Assembly: GCA_003694825.1 (NCBI GenBank)
Contig: RFJS01000469.1
Span: 1-9,339, forward strand
Length of the DNA: 9,339 nucleotides
Origin: Verrucomicrobiota bacterium
GTDB taxonomy: Bacteria; Verrucomicrobiota; Verrucomicrobiia; Opitutales; Opitutaceae
Reading direction: 5' to 3'
Shown: positions 1 through 7,715 of the stretch, one piece after another
Position numbering within the stretch: position 1 is the stretch's first letter
Layout: each line of letters opens with the position of its first letter
Notes under the pieces: model-generated
Told to the model about the DNA's origin: nothing
Seen by the model: the letters and a program-made list of their open reading frames with translations, nothing else
Databases searched by the model: none
Position numbers and translations under genes: made by a program

Positions 1-167
1 CCGAGAAACGCGTGCCCGTCCCGGCGCTCGGTGCGCAGGGCGACAAAGAGCTCGCCCGGCTCCAGCTGCCGCGTGTCGATCGCGAAACCGCTGATCGCGC
101 GCCGGGGCGGCTGCGTCCAGGATCCGGCGCAGTCGGCGGCGAGGAGCTGTGGATCGAAGGCGGGCAT
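1..167 (-). CDS. murF: MurF, UDP-MurNAc-tripeptide--D-alanyl-D-alanine ligase (N-terminal fragment, cut by window edge)
   Basis: Only the first 55 codons lie in the window; the gene continues past base 1. MurF is the cytoplasmic ATP-dependent ligase that adds D-Ala-D-Ala to UDP-MurNAc-tripeptide, the step after MurE. The visible part matches the MurF N-terminal domain: a DTR triplet at residues 31-33 followed by PGELFVALRTERRDGHAFL (residues 37-55), the usual substrate-binding block (DTR..PG.LFVAL.G...DGH.F). The ATG at 167 is the only usable start after the murE stop, as no ATG, GTG or TTG occurs in frame in the 32-base gap. No clear Shine-Dalgarno sequence precedes it, so it may depend on translation of murE upstream. 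Its position directly after murE is the classic dcw order and supports the call. The catalytic centre lies outside the window and cannot be checked. Confidence 0.87.
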   Translation of the reverse strand, partial: MPAFDPQLLAADCAGSWTQPPRRAISGFAIDTRQLEPGELFVALRTERRDGHAFL

Positions 168-199
168 CGGTGTGGCGCGGCAGGCGGAGGCGGAAAGGC

Positions 200-1690
200 T
201 CAATCGGCAGCCTTCATTTGTTTGACCGCGATGAGTTCGCGAGCGACCTGCCGGTCGTCGAAGGTGATGACGGTGTCCCCAAATTCCTGAAACGGCTCGT
301 GTCCCTTGCCGGCGATGAGCACGGTATCGCCCGGACGGGCGGCATCGAGCGCGAGGCTGATGGCGCGCCGCCGTTCCTCGACAAACTGGATACGTTCCGG
401 CGCGGTGACGCCGGCCTTCATATCCTCGAAAATCTGTGCCAGCGGCTCCTTGCGGGGATTGTCCGCGGTGGCCCAGCCGAAGTCGGCGAGCTCCTGGACG
501 GCCGCAGTCATGCGCGGCCGCTTGGTGCGATCCCGATTCCCTCCGCAGCCGAAGACGACGAGGAGCCGCCCCGGGGTGATCTCCCGGAGCATCTCCAGGG
601 CGTTGCGCAGGGCGTCGTCGGTGTGGGCATAGTCCACGAGCACATTGCAGCCGAGCGCGTTGTCGATCGCCTCCATGCGGCCCGGGATTCCCGGAAGGGT
701 GGCGAGGCGCGGCAGCAGGGCGTGGAGGTCGTAGCCGAGCCCATGGCAGATGGCGAACGCACACAACAGGTTGCTGACATTGTAGCGTCCGAGCAGGCGC
801 GTCTCGACCATGGCACTACCCTTCGGCCAGGTGAGCCGGAAGGTCGTGCCGCGAAAATCGACGTTGACCTCGCTGCCCCGCACCATCGCCTCGGCGTCCA
901 GTCCGTAGGTCACGGTGCCGACGTCAGGCGGGATGCTCTCGAGCAAGCGACGACCCCAGGGATCGTCGATGTTGATGGCCGCCGTCCGCGGCACCGAACC
1001 GGTGGCGCCGATGAAGAGGCGCTGTTTGGCGGCGAAGTATTCCTCGAGCGAGTTGTGGTAGTCGAGGTGATCGCGGGTAAGGTTGGTAAACGCAGCGGCG
1101 GCGAACTGCATGCCGCGCACACGGTGCTGGTCGATGCCATGCGAGCTGACCTCCATGACGGCGCTGCGGCAGCCGGCCTCGTTCATCTGCGAGAGCATCC
1201 CGTAGAGGTCGATGGACTCGGGCGTGGTCTTGTAGGAGGGAAGCGTGCGCAACCCGAGGTCATACTGAATCGTGCCAATGAGCCCGACGCGGTTGTCGTC
1301 ACGCTGCAGCAGGTGCTTGACGATGTGGGTGACGGTGCTCTTGCCGTTGGTCCCGGTGACCCCGATCAGCTCGATGCGCTCGTCGGGCGCATGAAAGAAG
1401 CGCTTGGCCACATCGGCCAGGATCTGCCGCGGATGCTCGACTTCGATGACCGTGACCCCCGCCGGAGCGAAGTGCCGTTTCTGCGGGACCACCACGGCCA
1501 CGGCACCCCGGGAAATCGCCTCGTCGACATAATGGCTGCCATCGGTGCGCAGGCCGGGAAGGGCGAAGAAGAGGCACCCCGGGGTGGCGCGGCGGCTGTC
1601 GATCACGATCGACTTGATGCGCGTGTCGAGGCTTCCGCGGACGCTCTTGACGGTGATGCCGGTAAACAGTTCTGCGAGTGGAGTTCCCAT
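200..1690 (-). CDS. murE: MurE, UDP-MurNAc-L-Ala-D-Glu:meso-diaminopimelate ligase
   Basis: Cytoplasmic Mur ligase that adds the third residue of the peptidoglycan stem peptide using ATP. The 496-residue product is of normal family length. Visible motifs: N-terminal DSRR block (31-34), P-loop GTNGKST (113-119, Lys117), TTPES (155-159) for UDP-substrate binding, the AAKQRLF segment (221-227), which should hold the carbamylated lysine, NVSN (304-307), VDYAHT (352-357) at the start of the C-terminal domain, and DNPR (410-413). In this family DNPR marks meso-diaminopimelate rather than lysine as substrate. The frame is open upstream to an ATG at 1795, but that overlaps ftsI. The ATG at 1690 starts at the family's usual position and has a perfect AGGAGG at 1697-1702 with 6-base spacing, so I chose it. 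It lies 88 bases after ftsI and 32 before murF. Confidence 0.97.
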   Translation of the reverse strand: MGTPLAELFTGITVKSVRGSLDTRIKSIVIDSRRATPGCLFFALPGLRTDGSHYVDEAISRGAVAVVVPQKRHFAPAGVTVIEVEHPRQILADVAKRFFHAPDERIELIGVTGTNGKSTVTHIVKHLLQRDDNRVGLIGTIQYDLGLRTLPSYKTTPESIDLYGMLSQMNEAGCRSAVMEVSSHGIDQHRVRGMQFAAAAFTNLTRDHLDYHNSLEEYFAAKQRLFIGATGSVPRTAAINIDDPWGRRLLESIPPDVGTVTYGLDAEAMVRGSEVNVDFRGTTFRLTWPKGSAMVETRLLGRYNVSNLLCAFAICHGLGYDLHALLPRLATLPGIPGRMEAIDNALGCNVLVDYAHTDDALRNALEMLREITPGRLLVVFGCGGNRDRTKRPRMTAAVQELADFGWATADNPRKEPLAQIFEDMKAGVTAPERIQFVEERRRAISLALDAARPGDTVLIAGKGHEPFQEFGDTVITFDDRQVARELIAVKQMKAAD

Positions 1691-1694
1691 ATTG

Positions 1695-1708
1695 CGCCTC
1701 CTGAGGCG
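1695..1708 (-). promoter_or_regulatory. murE ribosome binding site inside a small palindrome
   Basis: On the minus strand the murE Shine-Dalgarno AGGAGG (1697-1702) lies within a self-complementary CGCCTC-AG-GAGGCG (arms 1703-1708 and 1695-1700). Folded as a 5-pair stem with a CAGG loop, part of the ribosome binding site would be paired. This is the strongest Shine-Dalgarno sequence in the window, and it is what fixes the murE start at 1690. Whether the hairpin forms and lowers murE translation is inference. Confidence 0.5.
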
Positions 1709-1778
1709 GGCACGAATGACCCTCCGGTGATATTCCGCCAGGTTTGCCGGGGGTTTGTTGAAAGTGGCGACAGGTGCT

Positions 1779-3584
1779 TCAGCGTATCCGATCACGGTTC
1801 AAAGAAAAGTTGTCGGGCCCTCCCGCCAGCGAACCCACTGGCGGAGCAGCCACAGGGGAGATGCCAAGGTATTGAATGAGTTTCTCTCCGATCGCCTTGA
1901 AGGAAGGCGCGGCGACCGTCGATCCGTAGGCCGTGCCCGAAAGGCGCGCGTCATCGATGATCACACTGATGACGAGCCGCGGGTCACTGGCGGGAAAGAA
2001 GCCGATGAAGGATCCCACGTGATGGGACCGCGAATACCGGCCATCGATGATCTTCTGGGTGGTGCCGGTCTTGCCGGCGACTTCGAAGCCCGGGATGGCC
2101 GCTTTCGGAGCAGTGCCGCCGGGCGCGCACACGCCCATGAGCAGGTGCGCCATCTCGCGCGCCGTCTCGCGACTGACGACACGGCGCCGCTCGATGGGCT
2201 GAAACTCGGCGACGATGTTGCCATCGCGGTCGATGATCCGGCGACTGACCTGCGGGCGCATCAGGACGCCGTCATTGGCGATGGCGGCCATGGCGCTGTG
2301 GATCTGCATCGGGGTGACCCCCACGGCATGCCCCATCGGCAGACGGGTGATCGTGAGGCCATCCCACTTGTCCACGGGATGCAGGATGCCCGCGACCTCG
2401 CCGCCAAAGGCAAAGCCCGTTTCCTGCCCGAAGCCGAAGGCACGGGCGTATTGATAGAGCCGATTTTCGCCGAGGAGGATGCCGAGGTGCGCCGCCCCGC
2501 GGTTGCTGGATTTGGCGACGATCTCGGCCACGGTAAGAGACTCGTAGTGATGCGTGTCACCGGGCAGCCGCTGCAGCCGCCCCCGACGCGAGACTGCTTC
2601 CAGCGAACAGTCGAAGGTTGTCTGCGGATTGACCAGCCCGAGATCGAGCGCGGCGCTGGCGGCGACAATCTTGAAGGTCGAGCCCGGCTCGTAGATGTCG
2701 GTGATGGCCCGGTTGCGCTGGCTGGCGATGTCGGCGGTGTTGTAGCTGTTGAGGTCGAAGGTCGGGTGATTGGCCAGCGCCAGGATGTAGCCGGTTTTGG
2801 GATCGCTGACGATTATCGTCGCGCCGACGGGGTCGAACTTGTCGACGATCCGCCGCAGCTCCGCCTCGACGTAGTGCTGCACCACCGAGTCGATGGAAAG
2901 GACGACATGGTAACCGTCGCGCGGCAGAATCTCGCGGCCGCGAAACTGGGCCAGCTCACCGCCGCGGCCGTCGCGCTCCTGCTCCCGCCAGCCATCCTGC
3001 CCGCGCAGGTAGAAATCCATGTAGCGCTCGACGCCCATGACCGCGGTGTTCTCGCGGTTGATGTAGCCGATGATGTGGGCGGCGAGGCTGCCCCCGGGAT
3101 AGGTGCGGCGGTATTGCCGGTTGCCATACACCCCCTTGATGCCCAGGAGCATGATGTCTTCGTAGGTCTCCTCGGAGACGCCGTCGGCGAGCTTGACCCA
3201 GCGCACCTGCCGCACGCGACGGCCGTCGCTCGAGGTCACCGTCTTGCGATTAAAGGCTTCGACGACCTTTTCCACGGGGAGGCCGAGCAGCTCCGCGAGA
3301 TGCGGAAGCATCGGCTCGTCCTCAACGCGCACAGAGTGGGGATCGACACCGACCTGCACGACGGGACGGCTGACGGCGAGCAGGTTGCCATTGCTGTCGC
3401 GGATCTCGCCGCGACGCGCATGCAGGATCCGCACCCGCTTGCGCGCGCGCTCGACCTCGGAGACGAGCTCGTCGCGCTCGAAGACCTGCAGATGCACAAG
3501 CCGGGCGGCGATTCCCCCAAACGAGGCGAACACCACCAGGCAGACCAGAGCGAGGCGAAATACAGAAACGAGGCCTTTCTGCAT
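1779..3584 (-). CDS. ftsI: FtsI / PBP3-type septal peptidoglycan transpeptidase
   Basis: Class B penicillin-binding protein that cross-links septal peptidoglycan in the periplasm, recruited through FtsW and the FtsQLB complex. The 601-residue product has a short cytoplasmic tail, one membrane anchor (about residues 8-28), a dimerisation/pedestal region (about 55-225, with RRGEIRDSNGNLLA at 58-71) and a transpeptidase domain. The active site motifs are intact: SxxK as STFK (Ser302 nucleophile, Lys305), SSN (359-361) and KTG (505-507). There is no PASTA repeat at the C terminus, unlike many Gram-positive FtsI homologues; it ends in a proline- and glycine-rich tail of about 25 residues. The ATG at 3584 is 6 bases after the ftsL stop. 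Its ribosome site (GAGGAG) overlaps that stop codon, indicating translational coupling. Position between ftsL and murE is the standard dcw order. Confidence 0.97.
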   Translation of the reverse strand: MQKGLVSVFRLALVCLVVFASFGGIAARLVHLQVFERDELVSEVERARKRVRILHARRGEIRDSNGNLLAVSRPVVQVGVDPHSVRVEDEPMLPHLAELLGLPVEKVVEAFNRKTVTSSDGRRVRQVRWVKLADGVSEETYEDIMLLGIKGVYGNRQYRRTYPGGSLAAHIIGYINRENTAVMGVERYMDFYLRGQDGWREQERDGRGGELAQFRGREILPRDGYHVVLSIDSVVQHYVEAELRRIVDKFDPVGATIIVSDPKTGYILALANHPTFDLNSYNTADIASQRNRAITDIYEPGSTFKIVAASAALDLGLVNPQTTFDCSLEAVSRRGRLQRLPGDTHHYESLTVAEIVAKSSNRGAAHLGILLGENRLYQYARAFGFGQETGFAFGGEVAGILHPVDKWDGLTITRLPMGHAVGVTPMQIHSAMAAIANDGVLMRPQVSRRIIDRDGNIVAEFQPIERRRVVSRETAREMAHLLMGVCAPGGTAPKAAIPGFEVAGKTGTTQKIIDGRYSRSHHVGSFIGFFPASDPRLVISVIIDDARLSGTAYGSTVAAPSFKAIGEKLIQYLGISPVAAPPVGSLAGGPDNFSLNRDRIR

Positions 3585-3590
3585 GTCTCC

Positions 3591-3989
3591 TCAGCGTTGC
3601 CGGGTTCGGCCCCCGTCGGGAGGCGTGGGGGTGGAGGTGAAGAGCCGATCGAAGCGCTTGGCGGCGAGGCGGCGCTCGACGTTTTCGGTGATGCGAATCA
3701 CCTGTCGTTCGTCCGGCTGGACGAGATTGAGGCCGAGTTCCTGGTTGAGCCGGATGAGATTCTCCGGACTGCGAGCCTCGGCCACCTCCGCCGCCGCCTC
3801 GTCGACGCGCCGCTGCACGTCGGCAATCTTCTGCTCGAGCACCTTGATATTGTTGGCCGTCACCGATATCTCATGACGCAGCCAGACCGCGGCGAAGCCG
3901 ATTCCGCCGGCATAGCAGATCAGGGCGATCGTGAGCAGCAGGACGCTGCCCCCGAACGAACCGGAATCTGTCTGACGGTCGGTGCGCAT
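3591..3989 (-). CDS. ftsL: FtsL-like small bitopic division protein
   Basis: A 132-residue protein with the FtsL layout: short polar N-terminal tail (1-14), one transmembrane helix (about 15-37, rich in L, I, A, G), then a periplasmic helical segment (about 41-72) with spaced V/I/L/A residues typical of a coiled coil, and a polar C-terminal tail ending in a P-rich stretch (118-125). FtsL pairs with FtsB to activate FtsI and FtsW at the septum. Sequence conservation in this family is very low, so the call rests on topology plus position between rsmH and ftsI, where ftsL normally sits. Its ATG shares one base with the rsmH stop (TGATG), so translation is probably coupled. It could also be described as a generic septum-formation-initiator/FtsB-like protein. 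I see no other function that fits. Confidence 0.78.
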   Translation of the reverse strand: MRTDRQTDSGSFGGSVLLLTIALICYAGGIGFAAVWLRHEISVTANNIKVLEQKIADVQRRVDEAAAEVAEARSPENLIRLNQELGLNLVQPDERQVIRITENVERRLAAKRFDRLFTSTPTPPDGGRTRQR

Positions 3990-4915
3990 CAGTTGGTCTT
4001 GCGGATGGCGCGCAGGCGCGCCGAGCGGCTGCGCGGGTTGAGCGCCACCTCCATGTCGGTGGGTGTGATCGGCTTGCGGGTGAGCAGTTCGCCACGCACG
4101 ACCCGGTCCTGCTGGGCCCGGTTGTCGCTGGCGTCCACCGGCCGGCCGGCCATTTCGCGGAAAAAGCGCTTCACGATGCGGTCTTCGAGCGAGTGGAAGC
4201 TGATGACGGCGAGCACCCCGCCCACGGCGAGACGCGCGAAGGCCTCGGGAAGGGCGGCGGCCAGCGCATCGAGTTCGCCGTTGATGGCAATGCGGATGCC
4301 CTGGAAGGTGCGCGTGGCGGGATGGATCGGCGAAGTGAACATCGCGCGCGGGGAGGTAACCGATTCGATGACGCCGACGAGCCCGCGCGTGGTCGCGAGC
4401 TTTCCGGTACCGCGCGCGGCGAGGATGGCCTCGACGATGCGGCGCCAGTTGCGCTCTTCGCCGTAGTCGCGAATCGCCCGCACGAGCTCATCGCGGGAGG
4501 CGGTCTCGAGCCACACCGCCGCCGGAACGCCCTGCCGCGGGTCCATGCGCATATCGAGCGGGGCGTTGCTGCGGAAGGAGAAACCGCGGTCGGCCTCGTC
4601 GAGCTGGAATGAGGAGACGCCGACATCGAAGAGGATGCCGTCGAAATCGCGGTGGACCTCCGGGAGGTGGGCAAGGTCGGCGAAGTTGCCATCGGCGAAT
4701 TCAAAGCGCTCACCATACTCGGCGCGCACGCCCTCGGCCCGCGCGCGGGCGGCGGGATCGCGATCGAGCGCCAGCACGTGGGCGCCGTCGGCCGCCGCGA
4801 GAATGGCCCGGGTGTGCCCGCCACCACCGAAGGTGCAGTCGAGATAGCGACCGCCGTCCCGCGGCGCGAGCAGTTGCACCACTTCCCTGGCCAGAACTGG
4901 CAGATGTTGGCCCAT
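3989..4915 (-). CDS. rsmH: RsmH (MraW), 16S rRNA m4C1402 N4-methyltransferase
   Basis: S-adenosylmethionine-dependent methyltransferase that modifies the base of C1402 in 16S rRNA at the ribosomal P site. From the ATG at 4915 the product has 308 residues, close to the usual length. Visible motifs: the HLPVL start, SAM motif [13 protein letters not shown] (about 24-35), acidic ribose-binding ALDRDP (about 48-53), [20 protein letters not shown] (about 97-116, a family signature), [11 protein letters not shown], and the C-terminal [14 protein letters not shown]. An in-frame ATG at 4954 would add 13 residues ([12 protein letters not shown] region) that do not resemble the family and would overlap the upstream gene by 20 bases. 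I therefore prefer 4915, but neither start has a convincing Shine-Dalgarno sequence. The stop overlaps the ftsL start by one base. rsmH is a regular dcw member after mraZ, here with one extra gene between them. Confidence 0.96.
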   Translation of the reverse strand: MGQHLPVLAREVVQLLAPRDGGRYLDCTFGGGGHTRAILAAADGAHVLALDRDPAARARAEGVRAEYGERFEFADGNFADLAHLPEVHRDFDGILFDVGVSSFQLDEADRGFSFRSNAPLDMRMDPRQGVPAAVWLETASRDELVRAIRDYGEERNWRRIVEAILAARGTGKLATTRGLVGVIESVTSPRAMFTSPIHPATRTFQGIRIAINGELDALAAALPEAFARLAVGGVLAVISFHSLEDRIVKRFFREMAGRPVDASDNRAQQDRVVRGELLTRKPITPTDMEVALNPRSRSARLRAIRKTN

Positions 4916-4934
4916 CCAAAGGCTCAGCGCAAAA

Positions 4935-5321
4935 CTACCGGATGCGAAGTGCATTCAGCAGGGAGCGGCTGGAGGTTTCACGAATGCCAGTGCGGTGAGC
5001 GAGCTGCCGGCGGCGCGAGATGATGCCGGTGGGCTGCCCGGAGAAGGTGAAGTGCGGAACGGCGCGGGCAGGGATTTCGCCACCGGCCGGCGCGTGGCGC
5101 ACGTTGCCGCGGGAGACGGAACCGCCCGAACCGAGAAAGGCCGCGGCCCGGCGGATCGACTCGGCATCGGCAGAGGGCTGAACACGGCGCAGATACTGGG
5201 CGAAACGGACGCGGCTCTCGGGATCGCGGATGGTGGAGAAGCGGGCATGGCGAGGACCGAGGCCGACGAGGCCGAGCAGCCCTTCCCATGCGAATCGTAG
5301 CGGTGAAATCATGCGTGCCAT
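4935..5321 (-). CDS. Uncharacterised arginine-rich small protein between mraZ and rsmH
   Basis: I do not recognise this 128-residue protein. The ATG at 5321 is preceded by CGAGGA at a normal distance, while the open frame extends further upstream into sequence that overlaps mraZ and looks unlike protein. Codons have GC-rich third positions and a mixed second position, as expected for a real gene. The composition is striking: about 22 arginines and no lysine or cysteine, with only about 7 acidic residues, giving a strongly basic protein. There is a short hydrophobic stretch near the N terminus (about 8-22, containing [11 protein letters not shown]) and no clear signal peptide. The rest is polar and probably partly disordered. 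It sits inside the dcw operon, 86 bases after mraZ and 19 before rsmH, so it is probably cotranscribed with them. A role in division or in ribosome or nucleic-acid binding can be imagined but has no direct support. Confidence 0.7.
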   Translation of the reverse strand: MARMISPLRFAWEGLLGLVGLGPRHARFSTIRDPESRVRFAQYLRRVQPSADAESIRRAAAFLGSGGSVSRGNVRHAPAGGEIPARAVPHFTFSGQPTGIISRRRQLAHRTGIRETSSRSLLNALRIR

Positions 5322-5407
5322 GGTGATGTCCTCGATTGGTGTCTGTCTGGTGTGTGCCTGCTGGTTGTTGCTGCCGTGGGGAGCGGGGTTGTTGCCTGCG
5401 ACCGCGT

Positions 5408-5896
5408 TCAGAGTCCGACCTTCTTCATGAGGTCTCCGAGGTTGTCTCCGTTCTTCTCGGGATCCACCGAGTCCCACCGCTCGGGGCTCCAGATTCCGAA
5501 CTTGGTCATGGTGCCCACAAGCACCGCCTCGCGGTCAATCCCGGCCCGCTTGAGCAAGGTATCCGGCAATTTGATGCGTCCCTGCTTGTCGCAACCGAAG
5601 GAGTGTGCCTGTGAGAAAAACTTGTTCTGAAACTCCTGCGCCTCCTCGTCGCTGAAGGGCATCGCCGAGATGCGCTCGTAGAGCTTTTCCACCTCGGCCG
5701 GCGGCAGGACCATGATGTGGCCACTGGGATGCGGCAGCGCCAGGTAGACCTCGCCCTCGTCGCCCGCAAAGCGCCACTTGGCCGGAATCGTGAGACGATT
5801 CTTGGCGTCAAGGGCATGCCGGAACGACCCAACATAGAATGGCCTGGAGATACCTGTAATCAACGCGCGCAGGGGCAGTGAACCACTTCGCCCCAT
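5408..5896 (-). CDS. mraZ: MraZ, transcriptional regulator of the dcw cluster
   Basis: MraZ is a ring-forming DNA-binding protein with two AbrB-like (SpoVT-AbrB) domains that represses its own dcw operon in E. coli. Both domains are visible here, each with the family DxxxR signature: DAKNRLTIP (Asp30-Arg34) and DKQGRIKLP (Asp103-Arg107). The alignable part starts at FYVGSFRHALD (20-30), matching the usual MFRGxxxHxLD start. The 162-residue product from the ATG at 5896 therefore has about 19 extra N-terminal residues compared with the family. This ATG follows GGGGAG, but it also lies inside a repeat that looks like the MraZ operator, so the true start may be downstream. Possible in-frame near-cognate starts are CTG at 5878 or 5872 and TTG at 5863, none with a good ribosome site. 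It is the first gene of the operon, 86 bases before the small arginine-rich gene. Confidence 0.94.
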   Translation of the reverse strand: MGRSGSLPLRALITGISRPFYVGSFRHALDAKNRLTIPAKWRFAGDEGEVYLALPHPSGHIMVLPPAEVEKLYERISAMPFSDEEAQEFQNKFFSQAHSFGCDKQGRIKLPDTLLKRAGIDREAVLVGTMTKFGIWSPERWDSVDPEKNGDNLGDLMKKVGL

Positions 5897-5924
5897 TTCT
5901 CCCCACTACGCCCCACATCGTCAA
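5881..5924 (-). promoter_or_regulatory. MraZ operator (three TGGGG boxes) with a -35-like TTGACG
   Basis: Read on the minus strand, three perfect TGGGG boxes lie at 5911-5915, 5901-5905 and 5891-5895, exactly 10 bases apart with 5-base spacers. A fourth degenerate copy, TGGTT, is in register at 5881-5885. This is the known MraZ target, TGGGN direct repeats with 5-base spacers, as described in E. coli. A TTGACG at 5919-5924 is a good -35 match; 17 bases further is GAGAAA (5896-5901), a poor -10. If that promoter is used, the boxes lie over it and the mRNA would begin inside the annotated mraZ frame. The operator identification is strong; the exact promoter is uncertain. Confidence 0.72.
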
Positions 5925-5950
5925 GAACTTCCCCCCCACCTGCCCCCCGA

Positions 5951-6088
5951 AATTTGCTAACAAATTGTAAACATTTCGCCCGCGTTGTTAACAACGGTGT
6001 GAAAACCCGCCAATACCCCTGGTTTTCAGCGGGTTGCAAAGTGAACAACGCTGTGAAGATCTCGCAGGGACGAACGGCTGTTCACACC
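5951..6088. promoter_or_regulatory. Palindrome- and repeat-rich intergenic control region upstream of mraZ
   Basis: This part of the 466-base gap between mraZ and the KamA-family gene is dense in symmetry. There is AATTTG-CTAA-CAAATT (5951-5966), a perfect 14-base palindrome CGTTGTTAACAACG (5984-5997 region), a 14-base direct repeat with one mismatch, AACAACGGTGTGAA / AACAACGCTGTGAA (5990-6003 and 6044-6057), and an inverted repeat GAAAACC / GGTTTTC (6001-6007 and 6021-6027). TGTGAA occurs three times: twice forward (5998-6003, 6052-6057) and once reversed (6081-6086). No convincing protein is encoded here on either strand. It probably holds binding sites for a regulator, or for DnaA. What binds is not known. 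Confidence 0.45.
5964..5994 (-). promoter_or_regulatory. Possible alternative mraZ promoter
   Basis: On the minus strand TACAAT (5964-5969) is a 5/6 match to a sigma70 -10 element. The best -35 match, TTGTTA (5989-5994), is 4/6 with a long 19-base spacer. It would give a start near 5957 and a leader of about 60 bases, placing the MraZ boxes between the promoter and the start codon. It lies in the only AT-rich patch of the intergenic region. The match is weak and could be chance. Confidence 0.3.
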
Positions 6089-6128
6089 CGCGCGAGACCA
6101 GGCATTTCCCCCGCCGGCACCACACGAT

Positions 6129-6154
6129 CCCGCCGGCTTCCGGCGGGCTTTTCC
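6129..6154 (+). terminator. Rho-independent terminator-like hairpin facing the plus strand
   Basis: CCCGCCGG (6129-6136), loop CTT, CCGGCGGG (6140-6147), a perfect 8-pair GC stem followed by CTTTTCC. The T-run is on the plus strand, although no plus-strand gene ends here. On the minus strand the same hairpin is preceded by A-rich sequence and has no U tail. It could end an unannotated plus-strand RNA, or act as a secondary stop downstream of the KamA-family gene. Confidence 0.5.
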
Positions 6155-6256
6155 TTCACCGATTTCCCCCACTCCACTCCTCCGCCGAACACCGGCCCCC
6201 GGCAAATGAGCGTAAATGGGCGCGTGAGTGCCCGCATCGCGGGCCGCCTGCATAGC

Positions 6257-6294
6257 AGAAGGCGGCGGTCCGCATCCGCGAACCGCCGCCTTCT
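6257..6294 (-). terminator. Probable transcription terminator downstream of the KamA-family gene
   Basis: A perfect 13-base inverted repeat, AGAAGGCGGCGGT (6257-6269) and ACCGCCGCCTTCT (6282-6294), with a 12-base loop, begins 69 bases past the stop of the minus-strand gene at 6363. A second small hairpin (GCCCGC-ATC-GCGGGC, 6230-6244) follows. There is no U-run after it on the minus strand, so it is a stable stem rather than a textbook terminator. Its place between two minus-strand genes supports a termination or 3'-end protection role. Confidence 0.5.
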
Positions 6295-6362
6295 CAAGAA
6301 TCGAATCCGCCCTCCCGGGCCCCTCCGGGCACCGGGGGGCGAGGCCGTTCATGCCGCGCCCA

Positions 6363-7715
<1,353 letters not shown>

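Noticed and set aside
1823..1844. Inverted repeat CCGCCAG / CTGGCGG near the end of ftsI as a possible terminator
   Set aside because: It lies inside the ftsI coding sequence, has no T-run on the minus strand, and murE and murF continue the operon downstream.
1755..4466. Very long plus-strand open frame (about 900 codons) antisense to ftsI, ftsL and part of rsmH
   Set aside because: It is the mirror of well-conserved minus-strand genes in GC-rich DNA, where stop codons are rare; its translation shows no family motif. The same holds for the long plus-strand frames at 149-1879 and 6660-7724.
4916..4954. Longer rsmH start at 4954
   Set aside because: The 13 added residues do not resemble the family, there is no ribosome site, and it would overlap the upstream gene. 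It cannot be fully excluded.
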